Below, one piece after another: positions 1-8,477 of a DNA stretch of 64,000 nucleotides; positions within the stretch are counted from its first letter, which is position 1, and every line of letters begins with the position of its first letter. Source of the stretch: Bacteroidales bacterium. Lineage in GTDB: Bacteria > Bacteroidota > Bacteroidia > Bacteroidales > Bacteroidaceae. The translations under genes were made by a program, and so were the position numbers. The notes under the pieces are model-generated. The model made no database searches. It saw only the letters and a program-made list of their open reading frames with translations, and had not been told where the DNA came from. The stretch is from the NCBI GenBank assembly GCA_015060905.1, contig SUXQ01000014.1, positions 1 to 64,000 on the forward strand, written 5' to 3'.

Positions 1-128
1 CCGGAATCGACGACATTACCCCTGAGCAGCCTTTCATGCGTTACATTTACAACATTAATGGTCAGCGTGTGAATGAATTGCAAAAGGGTATCAATATTAT
101 TGATGGCAAAAAGATACTGAACAAGTAA
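1..128 (+). CDS. C-terminal end of a secreted protein with a type IX sorting-like tail (partial)
   Basis: The open frame runs in from the left edge, reading from base 3, and stops at 126-128. About 41 residues remain. They contain a GIDDI start, a YNINGQRV segment and a KGINIIDGKK segment followed by a Lys-rich end. That pattern is typical of the short beta-sandwich tails found at the C-terminus of Bacteroidales extracellular proteins, the type A sorting domain of the type IX secretion system. The body of the protein and its function lie outside the window. Confidence 0.7.
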   Translation, partial: GIDDITPEQPFMRYIYNINGQRVNELQKGINIIDGKKILNK

Positions 129-141
129 TCTCAAGCAGATT

Positions 142-193
142 TTTTCAAAAGACTAGGGTGGGCTATTCGTGGTTCACCCTTCTTTTTTGAAAA
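142..193 (+). terminator. Hairpin terminator after the partial secreted-protein gene
   Basis: AGGGTG (155-160) pairs with CACCCT (175-180). The stem can be extended by TTTTCAAAA-like sequence on the left and its complement on the right, and the right arm contains a run of T residues. It lies 14 bases after the stop codon and separates this gene from the next promoter. Confidence 0.55.
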
Positions 194-263
194 TAGGTAA
201 ATAACATAAATTCTTTAATTATATTTACGGCAATAAACTATTGTTTTTATATATGATTTTGCT

Positions 264-271
264 TACCTTTG
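264..271 (+). promoter_or_regulatory. Bacteroidales -7 promoter element (TACCTTTG)
   Basis: TACCTTTG fits the TAnnTTTG consensus of the primary sigma factor in this phylum, with a TTG 20 bases upstream (241-243). It lies 43 bases before the septum-formation gene. The element sits in the left arm of a near-perfect 28-bp palindrome (262-289). Confidence 0.65.
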
Positions 272-314
272 TCGTACGACGAAGGTAAGTTTGTTTTTTC
301 TATAACTTTAAATT

Positions 315-614
315 ATGAACGATAGTATAGCTCAGTTGGCTGTTTGGATTTCTAAGCATAAGTACCTTTTTGTTACTATTGCTTTTCTTGTTATTATTGT
401 CTTTCTCGACGAGAATAATATGATGAAACATATACAGAATAAACGCGAGATTGCCACACTTGAGTCCGAAAAGGCTGAATTGCAGAGAGAGTTTGACGAA
501 CTGTCACGTAAACTCGAAGAGCTTGACGCCGACCCTATACTTATAGAAAAGATTGCTCGCGAACGTTACGGAATGCATAAGCCCGGGGAAGAGATTTTTA
601 TTTTTGACGATTAA
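315..614 (+). CDS. ftsB: Septum formation initiator family protein (FtsB/DivIC)
   Basis: A 99-residue bitopic membrane protein. A hydrophobic segment at about residues 18-32 is followed by a heptad-rich coiled coil (about 35-70) and a short C-terminal region with the ARERYGMHKPGEE pattern typical of FtsB/DivIC. The family bridges FtsL and FtsQ/DivIB in the divisome and has no enzymatic activity. Length and domain order match the family. It has its own promoter and a leader of about 37 bases, and is the first gene of a closely packed string (next gene 13 bases on), so the four genes that follow may be co-transcribed. Confidence 0.88.
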   Translation: MNDSIAQLAVWISKHKYLFVTIAFLVIIVFLDENNMMKHIQNKREIATLESEKAELQREFDELSRKLEELDADPILIEKIARERYGMHKPGEEIFIFDD

Positions 615-627
615 TCTGTTACAGAAA

Positions 628-957
628 ATGAAGATACGTGAAATACTTGCAATGTTAGGTGCTACATTGTTGCTCGCAGGCGCAGTGCTGAAAATGTCGT
701 ATGGTGATGTTGCCTCGTATATCTATACGCTGGGCGCAACATTATTTGCGGCGATGCAGTATCTGGGCAGGGAGCGCGGTGGGAACTTTGCGGTGCGTCG
801 TCTTGTTACAATGCAGACAATAGGCTCCTTTGCACTTGTGACTGCCGGGGTGCTTATGTTTACGCACCACAGAAACGAATGGATGGTTGCAATGACAATA
901 GGCGCGTTGCTCGAACTTTATACCGTATTTCGAATCCCCTCGGAAATGGGAAAGTAG
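628..957 (+). CDS. Small four-helix membrane protein, function unknown
   Basis: 109 residues with four hydrophobic segments at about 6-21, 29-47, 62-80 and 85-103, joined by short basic loops. I chose the ATG at 628: an upstream start at 553 would run through the end of the ftsB-like gene, and only the part after 628 looks like a protein. No motif is recognised. It lies 13 bases after the divisome gene and 6 bases before the AAA ATPase gene, so it is probably translated from the same message. Similar small membrane proteins are common in Bacteroidales, but I cannot assign a role. Confidence 0.75.
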   Translation: MKIREILAMLGATLLLAGAVLKMSYGDVASYIYTLGATLFAAMQYLGRERGGNFAVRRLVTMQTIGSFALVTAGVLMFTHHRNEWMVAMTIGALLELYTVFRIPSEMGK

Positions 958-963
958 CTATTA

Positions 964-1812
964 ATGTTTCCTAAAAACATGGAATTTATGGAAAAGCAGG
1001 CTCTGTATATTAAAAGCATCGAGATTGAATCTCTTTGGAACAACCGCAAACATATTTTGTGGAATTTGCGTCCCGACGTGAATATTCTCAGTGGTAGCAA
1101 CGGATTGGGAAAGAGCACTATAATTAACCGCTCGGCAACCCATCTTGATATATTGCGCACGCACCGCCTTTCGGCTTCACCCGAGGATGGTGTACGTTTC
1201 GTTTTTTATCCCGAGGATGCGAATATCATAAATTTCGATGTTATACGCAGTATCGACCGTCCGGTGCTCAACAGCGACCTTCTCGAGAAAATGTCCGATG
1301 CTAATGTTCGCACCGAACTTGATTGGCAGCTTTATCAGTTGCAGCGCCGCTACCTTAACTATCAGGTAAATATAGGCAACCGCATCATCCGCATGCTTAC
1401 TTCCGGCACCCCCGAGGAGCAGATGAAGGCCGGGGAACTTTCCAAGCCCAAGACTCTCTTTCTGGACATGATAGACGAACTTTTCCGCGAGACGGGAAAG
1501 ACGATAGTCCGCGACAGTAACGAAATTTTCTTCATGCAGTATGGCGAGAAAATTACCCCATATATGCTATCCTCGGGCGAGAAGCAGATGCTGGTGATAC
1601 TGCTTACGGCACTTGTGCAGGATGGTCGTCCCGGGGCATTGTTCATGGACGAGCCGGAAATTTCCCTGCATATAGAGTGGCAGCAACGTCTCATCACCCT
1701 CATACGCACATTGAATCCCAATGCTCAGATAATTTTATGTACACACTCCCCCGCAATAATAATGGACGGATGGGTAGATGCTGTAACAGAAATTGCCGAT
1801 ATTACGCAGTAA
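964..1812 (+). CDS. AAA-family ATPase (ABC/OLD-like), partner of the DUF4435 protein
   Basis: 282 residues. A Walker A motif GSNGLGKST is at about 44-52, an SSGEKQ signature at about 203, a Walker B with FMDEPE near 229, and a switch His in CTHSP near 260. This is the compact ABC-type ATPase head seen in OLD, RecF and AAA_15/AAA_21 proteins. No long coiled coil is present, so it is shorter than most OLD or AriA ATPases. The start could also be ATG 979 or 988; 964 leaves 6 bases to the upstream gene. The next gene encodes a DUF4435/TOPRIM-like protein, the same pairing found in PARIS defence (AriA-AriB) and split OLD systems. A defence role is inference. Confidence 0.82.
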   Translation: MFPKNMEFMEKQALYIKSIEIESLWNNRKHILWNLRPDVNILSGSNGLGKSTIINRSATHLDILRTHRLSASPEDGVRFVFYPEDANIINFDVIRSIDRPVLNSDLLEKMSDANVRTELDWQLYQLQRRYLNYQVNIGNRIIRMLTSGTPEEQMKAGELSKPKTLFLDMIDELFRETGKTIVRDSNEIFFMQYGEKITPYMLSSGEKQMLVILLTALVQDGRPGALFMDEPEISLHIEWQQRLITLIRTLNPNAQIILCTHSPAIIMDGWVDAVTEIADITQ

Positions 1813-1866
1813 GATACAATCCCATTGCACCCACCCCCTTAAAAAAGGAGGCAATCGCTATTTGCT

Positions 1867-2871
1867 ATGAAACATAAACCTCTGACGAAATATCTGAACT
1901 CCGACTTTGTGGCGGCAGCAAATGCTCTACGCCCCAAGAAGGCGCGTCACCGCATAGTGGCGTATGTCGAGAGCTACGAGGATATTTCCTTTTGGCGGGC
2001 GCTGTTCGATGAGTTTGAAAATGAAAAAGTTCATTTCGAGGTAATGTTACCCGCGCGCACCAGCCTGTCAAAAGGCAAAAAACAGGCTATGATGAATATG
2101 CTCGGCTCGGCATTCGGCAGCAATATGATAGCTTGTGTGGACAGCGATTATGATTATCTTTTGCAAGGAGCAACCGACACTTCGCGTCGCATGATAGAGA
2201 GCCCCTACATACTGCATACATACGCCTATGCAATAGAAAATTACCAATGTTACGCCGAGAGTCTGCATCAAGTTTGTGTACACAGCACTCTTAATGACAC
2301 GAAGCTTCTGGATATTGCAGAATTCATGAAAATGTATTCCCGTATATGTTTCCCGCTCTTTCTGTGGAGTATAATGCTCTATCGTGCGCACGACCTTTCT
2401 ACAATGCCACTTCTGAAATTCAGCGAGATTGTACGCCTTACATCTTTCAATCTTGGGCACCCCGAGCAATCGCTCCGCCAACTGAATCAGCGTGTGAAGC
2501 ACAATCTTTCAATACTCTCGCGCCGTCGCCCCGACCTTCGCGGAAAATTAGACTCTCTAAAAGCCGAGCTTCTTAAATTGGGTGTTACCGAGGATACTAC
2601 CTATCTTTATATACAGGGGCATCATTTGGTGAATGGCGTTATTATGCGCATCCTTAACCCTTTGTGCCGCAGCCTGCGCCATGCACGCGAAGAGGAGATT
2701 CAGCGTCTGGCCTATCATCGTGTGCAGTATACAAATGAACTTTCGGCCTATCGCAACAGTCAGTGTGACGTAGCATTAGCCTTGCGGCGTAATACGAATT
2801 ACAAGGATTGTCCGCTGTACGAGAAACTGCGTGCCGACGTTCGTCGTCTGCTCGAGAATATCAAAAAATAG
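1867..2871 (+). CDS. DUF4435 domain protein (TOPRIM-like, AriB-like)
   Basis: 334 residues. The N-terminal part has the arrangement of a TOPRIM nuclease: a hydrophobic strand ending in YVES-YED (E35, E38, D39) and, about 55 residues later, CVDSDYD (D92, D94, D96). These would be the metal-binding acidic residues. The remainder is helical and Arg-rich. DUF4435 proteins usually sit beside an AAA ATPase, as here (54-base gap), and in PARIS the DUF4435 partner is the toxic effector released by the ATPase. An AAGGAGG stretch (1845-1851) lies 15 bases before the ATG, unusual in this phylum, though the spacing is too long for an efficient ribosome site. Family assignment is good; the biological role is not shown. 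Confidence 0.8.
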   Translation: MKHKPLTKYLNSDFVAAANALRPKKARHRIVAYVESYEDISFWRALFDEFENEKVHFEVMLPARTSLSKGKKQAMMNMLGSAFGSNMIACVDSDYDYLLQGATDTSRRMIESPYILHTYAYAIENYQCYAESLHQVCVHSTLNDTKLLDIAEFMKMYSRICFPLFLWSIMLYRAHDLSTMPLLKFSEIVRLTSFNLGHPEQSLRQLNQRVKHNLSILSRRRPDLRGKLDSLKAELLKLGVTEDTTYLYIQGHHLVNGVIMRILNPLCRSLRHAREEEIQRLAYHRVQYTNELSAYRNSQCDVALALRRNTNYKDCPLYEKLRADVRRLLENIKK

Positions 2872-2890
2872 CTATTTGTAAATTGAACTT

Positions 2891-4108
2891 ATGAAAAGGA
2901 TACTTTCATTTTTTGCTACTCTTTTTGTGCTTACGGCCTTTGCCCAACCGATGAAGAGTATTATGGAATATGGTGTTTCGCCGTCGAACAGTCCCGAAGA
3001 GAATCGCGTCAATTTGCAACGGGCAATAAACGAAGCGTCCCGGTCGGGTGCTGCGCTGTACGTCGAGCCTGTCGCCGGCGGCTACCCTGTGGCTGCGGGA
3101 ATAATTCTCAAGCAGAATGTATCTTTGATAGGGGCGCATGGCCCTGTCGGCAGGGGCACAAAAGACCCCGAGCGTCAGGCTCCGGTAGGCTCACTATTTG
3201 TAATTACCGATAGCTCTGCGCCGTTTATAACCGTAGAGTCGGCCACTCAACTGCGTGGCATACAATTTTATTACCCCGAGCAGAGCCACAATGACCCGGC
3301 GAAGATTATTGCCTATCCGCCCACCATACAGGTCAGCCGGACGAAAAAAGTAGAGGGGGTGACACTCTCCTCGCTCACATTCTTCGGTGAGTATATGGCT
3401 ATGGATTTTAATGCCAGCCGCAGTAACCCCTGCGAGCAGATTCTTTTCGAGCATTGCTACGGCTATCCGCTCGGCGGAGAGTTTATCCGCATAGACTATT
3501 GTTACGATATTCCCCGCATACTACATTGCCACGTGAATCCTGCCAATATGCGTCAGTTTGGACGTTCATTCTCGCGCAGCGTGGTCGATGCTGTGGTTGC
3601 AAGGCCCACTTTTTCATATGCCATCGACCACACAGATAATGCTCAAATGATTGATGTGTTTACTTTTGGCGTTCATGGGGGAGTGTTTCTTGGAGAATAT
3701 AGTTACGGACAACTGACAAATTTTAATCTCGATTGTGTCAGTGTGGGTATTCACAAGAAAGGAGCTTCGACTTTTAATCGTAATTGGCAGATTGCGCAAG
3801 GCTCTATAATTGCCAATGTTAAAGGTTGCGCCGATGCTATTCATCCTATCATCATCGAGGGACAAGGGCACACTGCTATTAGCAACGTCGAGGCTTTCTC
3901 GGGCCCTAACGGCGCATTGACGACCGATGGTTACTCCGATGATTTTCTGCTTGTGCGTGGCGACAAACTGCTGACTGTCAGTCTTTTCGGCTGTCGTATG
4001 CGTAACTATCGGGCAGAAAGTCCCGTTACGATAGAGAATCCTAAGGCTCGCATCGAGGCGGTTGCGTGTGTCGATAAAAATGAGGAGTTTTTCTCTCTGA
4101 AAAAATAA
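2891..4108 (+). CDS. Secreted right-handed beta-helix protein (pectate-lyase-like fold)
   Basis: 405 residues with a signal peptide (hydrophobic 4-17, cleavage likely after FAQP-type sequence near 19-20). The first 70 residues resemble the start of pectate-lyase-3/rhamnogalacturonase-type helices: Asn-rich NLQRAINEA, then an ALYVEP strand and a VSLIGAHG turn. Repeated short strands follow, as expected for a parallel beta-helix. I see no confident catalytic triad, so the substrate is unknown; it could be a glycan lyase, hydrolase or a non-catalytic helix. It starts 19 bases after the DUF4435 gene and may be the last gene of that transcript, although its role looks unrelated. Confidence 0.7.
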   Translation: MKRILSFFATLFVLTAFAQPMKSIMEYGVSPSNSPEENRVNLQRAINEASRSGAALYVEPVAGGYPVAAGIILKQNVSLIGAHGPVGRGTKDPERQAPVGSLFVITDSSAPFITVESATQLRGIQFYYPEQSHNDPAKIIAYPPTIQVSRTKKVEGVTLSSLTFFGEYMAMDFNASRSNPCEQILFEHCYGYPLGGEFIRIDYCYDIPRILHCHVNPANMRQFGRSFSRSVVDAVVARPTFSYAIDHTDNAQMIDVFTFGVHGGVFLGEYSYGQLTNFNLDCVSVGIHKKGASTFNRNWQIAQGSIIANVKGCADAIHPIIIEGQGHTAISNVEAFSGPNGALTTDGYSDDFLLVRGDKLLTVSLFGCRMRNYRAESPVTIENPKARIEAVACVDKNEEFFSLKK

Positions 4109-4156
4109 TATATTTGCGGTTGTCCATAAATGCAACCAACTAATCTTATTTTTATA

Positions 4157-4164
4157 TATTTTTG
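4157..4164 (+). promoter_or_regulatory. Promoter -7 element (TATTTTTG) for the BACON/FISUMP lipoprotein
   Basis: TATTTTTG matches TAnnTTTG and lies 36 bases before ATG 4201. A second candidate, TATATTTG, is at 4109-4116, immediately after the preceding stop. The position of the element rules out an in-frame TTG at 4162 as the start of the following gene. Confidence 0.5.
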
Positions 4165-4200
4165 CCTAAAATAGATGTAACAGTAACAAAATTTAGAATA

Positions 4201-6618
4201 ATGAAACAATTAAGAATCTTTTCGGCACTCTTTATGTGCCTTTTCGCGCTTAGCTTTGCTGCGTGTAGTAAAGACGATAGTGGCTCAGACTATATAACCG
4301 TAACTCCAGAAGAACTATATTTCGAATCAGATGTTGCTAGTGACACTCTTGATGTAGAAAGTAGTGGAGAATGGTCTGTTGCAAATGTACCCACCTGGAT
4401 TCAAGTAATGCCGTTGCTTGGAAATAATGGTGACAAACTAGTAGTTACAGTTTCTAAAAACAGTACAATCGATGAGCGTACAGCCGTATTGTCAATTACA
4501 TGTGGTGATGCCAATGTCACAGTAAATGTGATACAATATGGCAACATAGATACCGATTATGTAGAACTAGGATTTGATACTCCCGGGGTTTCTTATATAT
4601 ACTCAGAGTCAACAGGTAATCTATCAGTTACTTATAGTGGTGTATCTGTTCCAGCAGTAAAGACCGGTTCTGCCATTGTACTTCCTGCGCAATATGATTA
4701 TGACATACGAGTGGTGGAAAATTGTACCTCCAAAGGAAATAGTATAGAGATGACCACAAGAGAGGGTAATATGTGTAATCTTTTTAAAAATGTAAAGTTT
4801 ACGCTTTCTACCAACCCTAATGCAACGCGTAACGTTGTTGGCGAACGTGTCTTTTCTCCTTTTTCATGCGGTTATCATGATGAACAAGGAGTTTATCATG
4901 AACTTTACAAAAAAGATACTCGTGCCGATTACACAGTAAACTATGACCTATGGCGTTTTACCTCTGATTTTAGCGGAGCAAATATATGTCAGGGAGCAGG
5001 CGGCTCGCTTCGTTGGGATAAATGTATTTTTGATGCAGGTCTGCAAGGTGCATTCTCTTTTGATTTTGGTATAGGCAATCTAAAAGAGTTTAGTTATAAT
5101 ATTACAGGAAATGTAGATTTAGATATGCTGTTGCGCTATAGTTATAGTGCCTCGTATAGTGATAGTGGCGATGAAATAATACAGAAAAATGTAATAAAGC
5201 CAATAGTGCTAAAATTTAGGGTAGGAGTTGTAGTAATACCCGTTATAATAGAAACCGATTTGTGTAAGTCGCACTCTTTCGAAGCAAATGGCAAACTCGA
5301 TGTGACAACCGGTGTAAAAAGTAGCAATAAATTAAGCGTAGGTCTTGCTTGGAGGCAAGGTAGTGGTTTTACAGTAAACGAACCGGTTTCTTCTTCTGAA
5401 TTTTCGGTTTATTCTCCAACATTAGAGGCAGAAGCTTCAATGGTATCAAAAGTGTCATATTATCCTCGTGTCGAGGTAAAACTTTTTAAATTCTCCGGCC
5501 CTTGGTTGGAGCCTCGTCCTTATCTAGAGGATGAACTTAATGTCGGTATGCGAGTTTCCTCTGATGGTAAAAAATATGCAGGGTGGAGAGCAGATTTGAA
5601 TGGAGGAATTGATATGCGCTTTGGTATCGATTTAGGATTTGGAAAGTGGGAACGAGAGGTTTGGTCTTCCGAAGTAAAGAATCTAGTAGAAAAGGACTTT
5701 TTCGAGGCACCTAAGCGAATAACAAAAATATCTCCAGATAATGGAAAAGAACTAAACAAAGGCGAGAGTGTAACAGCCGAGTTCCTTGTAGAGTCCTATT
5801 GCTCGTTGACAAATAAGTACTATCCTTGCCCGTTGGCACTTGTTTCGTTTGATGCACAGTGTGGCAAGTTGAGCGACGAGCAACTTGTTACAGATTCAGT
5901 AGGAAAGGTAAAAATCAAGTGGACTCCCGACCCCGATGAAAAAGAAGAGTTTTCAGTAGCGACAAGGTCGCAGAATTTTATGGAGTGTACCCTTACCGCC
6001 TCTATTATCGATAATGTGGGTGCTGTAATAAATAGTGCAGAATTAATAGCAAAAATAGAAAAAGGCCTTTGTCCCGACGATAACCACCCTCATATGATTG
6101 ACCTTGGCTTGCCCAGTGGTTTGAAATGGGCATGCTGCAACGTAGGTGCAAACAGCCCCGAGGAGTATGGCGACTACTTTGCATGGGGCGAAACAGAGCC
6201 TAAAAGTACATATACAGAAGAGAATTGTAAAACCGTTCCAAAATACAATGGAAATATTTATATACCTGCCGCTGCATTTGAAGATGCAGCAACAGCCAAT
6301 TGGGGCGGCAGTTGGCGAATGCCTACAGAAACTGAAATGAAAGAATTGAGGAATAACTGCGAAGTATGGTGGATAGAGGACGATGGCATAGTGGGAGTGG
6401 CGTTAACAAGTAGGTTAAATGGTAATGGTATCTTCATTCCCGCTGCGGGCTATCACTCCTATTCGTCGCACCACTGTGGTGACGAAGGTTGCTGCTTTTG
6501 GAGTTCTACGCCTTACGACGAAGATAGTTATTATGCGTACAGCTTATACCTAGGCATTGTCGGCGGCGGTACGGATGCCCGCTACTGCGGGCTTAGTGTG
6601 CGGCCGGTCTCAAAGTAA
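4201..6618 (+). CDS. Large lipoprotein with N-terminal BACON domain and C-terminal FISUMP/C-type-lectin-like domain
   Basis: 805 residues from ATG 4201. A lipoprotein signal ends in FAACSKDD; the acidic residues after the Cys fit the lipoprotein export signal that sends such proteins to the cell surface in Bacteroidota. A BACON domain follows (about 30-115: ITVTPEELYF, WSVANVPTWIQV, RTAVLSI). The middle 500 residues are beta-rich and unrecognised. The last 170 residues are a FISUMP domain (Fibrobacter succinogenes major paralogous domain): DLGLPSGLKWA, YGDYFAWGET, GGSWRMPTETE, FIPAAGY, FWSST and a final GLSVRPV. Domains of this fold are common diversity-generating-retroelement targets, but no reverse transcriptase is in this window. 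The last 60 bases are about two-thirds G+C, well above the gene average. Confidence 0.85.
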   Translation: MKQLRIFSALFMCLFALSFAACSKDDSGSDYITVTPEELYFESDVASDTLDVESSGEWSVANVPTWIQVMPLLGNNGDKLVVTVSKNSTIDERTAVLSITCGDANVTVNVIQYGNIDTDYVELGFDTPGVSYIYSESTGNLSVTYSGVSVPAVKTGSAIVLPAQYDYDIRVVENCTSKGNSIEMTTREGNMCNLFKNVKFTLSTNPNATRNVVGERVFSPFSCGYHDEQGVYHELYKKDTRADYTVNYDLWRFTSDFSGANICQGAGGSLRWDKCIFDAGLQGAFSFDFGIGNLKEFSYNITGNVDLDMLLRYSYSASYSDSGDEIIQKNVIKPIVLKFRVGVVVIPVIIETDLCKSHSFEANGKLDVTTGVKSSNKLSVGLAWRQGSGFTVNEPVSSSEFSVYSPTLEAEASMVSKVSYYPRVEVKLFKFSGPWLEPRPYLEDELNVGMRVSSDGKKYAGWRADLNGGIDMRFGIDLGFGKWEREVWSSEVKNLVEKDFFEAPKRITKISPDNGKELNKGESVTAEFLVESYCSLTNKYYPCPLALVSFDAQCGKLSDEQLVTDSVGKVKIKWTPDPDEKEEFSVATRSQNFMECTLTASIIDNVGAVINSAELIAKIEKGLCPDDNHPHMIDLGLPSGLKWACCNVGANSPEEYGDYFAWGETEPKSTYTEENCKTVPKYNGNIYIPAAAFEDAATANWGGSWRMPTETEMKELRNNCEVWWIEDDGIVGVALTSRLNGNGIFIPAAGYHSYSSHHCGDEGCCFWSSTPYDEDSYYAYSLYLGIVGGGTDARYCGLSVRPVSK

Positions 6619-6656
6619 TTTACAAAGCGCAGCGCGTTCAATTTATTTAATTTATT

Positions 6657-6690
6657 GCATCGGGGCATAAAGAAGCCCCGATGCTTTTTA
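6657..6690 (+). terminator. Rho-independent terminator after the BACON/FISUMP gene
   Basis: GCATCGGGGC (6657-6666) and GCCCCGATGC (6675-6684) form a perfect 10-bp stem with an 8-base loop, followed by TTTTT. It lies 38 bases after the stop codon. Confidence 0.85.
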
Positions 6691-6815
6691 TGTTATAATC
6701 TTTTATTATGTTTATTGAGGAAAAAGTTGCCTTAATTTGGTGCTTACTTTTATATTCAACAGCAGTTTTTACCCTTAATCTTTTGTTGCTAATTTATAGG
6801 TAGTCGTTTCTGTCT

Positions 6816-7355
6816 CACCCTTTTGGCGCCCAAAAGGGTGCAAAAGGCACAGCGCAGACAAAATGCAGTCACTTGCTCCTCTGCTCACGAATTTTCGCTG
6901 GGCGAAAATATTGCCTTCGGCGAACTTCGGCTGCGCTCGCTTATGATTGCAAGCAAGCTTGCATTCTACTCGCTGGCACGAACTTTGCCTCGTTCGTCGT
7001 TCGCTTGCCGGCAACTTTCCCTTGATAGTCGCGGGATGCGCAAGTTTGGCCACGCTTACAGCGCGTCAGAAAACTTGCACCTCTTTTCCACGCCTATCTG
7101 CGGCCGTTGCCTGTGATTTTGACAACGCTGTATTTTTTTGAAGTAACCGTTGGCAACCATTGAGTGGAGCATTGCTTGGTTGGTGCGCATTAAGCTTTTA
7201 GGCAAACGGCGTCAATGATTTTTGGAAAAGCGTGAAAGTTTGTGCAAGCGAGTGAGTGGAAGTTTGCTTACACTTACAACGAGCGTAGCCGAAGTTCGCC
7301 GAAGGCAATGCTCTTTCCGTGTGCCGGGGCTTTGGTACTTTGGCCGCCAAAGTAC
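6816..7355. repeat. Non-coding inverted-repeat element with hairpins at both ends
   Basis: This fills most of the only gene-free stretch longer than 300 bases (6691-7460). Its left end is a perfect hairpin, CACCCTTTTGG / CCAAAAGGGTG (6816-6840, 3-base loop). Its right end is a similar one, GTACTTTGG / CCAAAGTAC (7335-7355, 3-base loop). Inside, 6910-6938 is the reverse complement of 7281-7309 with 28 of 29 bases matching. A further pair of arms near 6967-6985 and 7225-7245 matches over about 15 of 17 bases. Open frames across it look random and overlap on both strands. It resembles a small non-autonomous or decayed repeat element rather than a gene. No transposase and no clear target-site duplication were seen. 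Confidence 0.6.
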
Positions 7356-7460
7356 ATAATAGAAAATACAACCATTAAAATTTCAACCACAAGCAAAGGG
7401 TAAAATAGACCGTAAATATAAAGATTGAAAATCCTCAATAAACATAATTGAGAAATTCCT

Positions 7461-8447
7461 TTATTTTATCACCCATGCACTATTATGCGCCTTTGTAGCT
7501 TGGGGATTATAGTTAAGCGACTCTTTGCTTGGAATTAATACCTTGTAACTCTTTCGGGCAGTGTTTTTTGCGCTCGTCGAGCGTATCCACGGGTTGGCGT
7601 CGCGCAGCTGCATAAAGTTAAGACCGTTGTTTTTGGCAATGTCAGTAAAATTAATAACGGCGTCATCCACTTCAATGGTGTCTGCCATTGTCATAGGGGG
7701 GTAAAGGTCGCTGCTCCTCAGCAGGAATCCATAGCGTGCAGGGTCCGAGAATATCAGTTTCGCAGTGAGTATTCTGAATATGTACCGCGACGTTTCGGGT
7801 AGCAGGCAGGTGTTTATGGCTTTTGTCTCCTTTTGCGATGTCAGACGTTTATTAATGCCCGCTTCGCCTGCATTGTGGCTTGCGGCAACAGTAAGCCAGT
7901 CGCCAAAGGTTTTATATGAATTTTTAAGGTAGCGGCATGCTGCGCGTGTCGATTTTTCTATGTTGTATCGTTCGTCGATGGAATTATTTACCTCAAGGCC
8001 ATACTGCTTGCCTGTTGCGGGCATAAACTGCCACAGGCCGGCTGCGCCTACTGCCGAGCGGGCATAAATGTCACCGTTGCTCTCTATAATCATCAGATAT
8101 TTAAAGTCGTCGGGCAACCCCTGCTTTTTTAATATAGGCTCAATCACCGGGAACAGGCGATTGGCGCGTTTAAGCATCAACTGTGTGTTTATGTGCGAGT
8201 AAGTGAATGTAAGAATCTCCCTGTCCATGCGCTCTCTAATGTCGCATCGTGTAAGGTCGATATTTTCCCCGGCAAATTCGATACTCGCGGGAACTTGTGG
8301 CGATGTTACATTGTAAGGAACTTGTGAACGTGGGGAATTTTGCTCGTCATTTGCCTGATGGCTTTGCAGAAAATGTGTACCTATGAAAAATATTGCGGCT
8401 GTTAATGTGCAGCTTATAAATGTATTCAGTATGTCTTTTTTTCTCAT
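7461..8447 (-). CDS. Lytic transglycosylase with SLT domain (MltD/Slt-like)
   Basis: 328 residues from the ATG at 8447. One N-terminal hydrophobic segment (about 8-24) serves as signal or anchor. The SLT catalytic domain spans about 115-245: the catalytic Glu lies in LMIIESNGD, followed by AVGAAGLWQFMPATG, NIEKSTRAACRYL and AASHNAGEAG. Such enzymes cleave murein glycan strands with 1,6-anhydromuramic acid formation. The C-terminus (about 270-320) looks like a degenerate LysM-type region with a YKVLIPS end. A start at 8666 is possible but would run through the promoter at 8478-8485, so it was rejected. The gene stands alone and is divergent from rlmL. Confidence 0.85.
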   Translation of the reverse strand: MRKKDILNTFISCTLTAAIFFIGTHFLQSHQANDEQNSPRSQVPYNVTSPQVPASIEFAGENIDLTRCDIRERMDREILTFTYSHINTQLMLKRANRLFPVIEPILKKQGLPDDFKYLMIIESNGDIYARSAVGAAGLWQFMPATGKQYGLEVNNSIDERYNIEKSTRAACRYLKNSYKTFGDWLTVAASHNAGEAGINKRLTSQKETKAINTCLLPETSRYIFRILTAKLIFSDPARYGFLLRSSDLYPPMTMADTIEVDDAVINFTDIAKNNGLNFMQLRDANPWIRSTSAKNTARKSYKVLIPSKESLNYNPQATKAHNSAWVIK

Positions 8448-8477
8448 TGTTATTAGAATCCTTCTTTTTTTGTAATA

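Noticed and set aside
6775-7141. Overlapping open frames on both strands in the gap after the BACON/FISUMP gene
   Set aside because: They have no protein-like composition, overlap an inverted-repeat structure and lack start context; treated as non-coding.
6816-7355. Template repeat of a diversity-generating retroelement next to the FISUMP gene
   Set aside because: I compared the region by eye with the 3' end of the gene and found no matching stretch; no reverse transcriptase frame is nearby.
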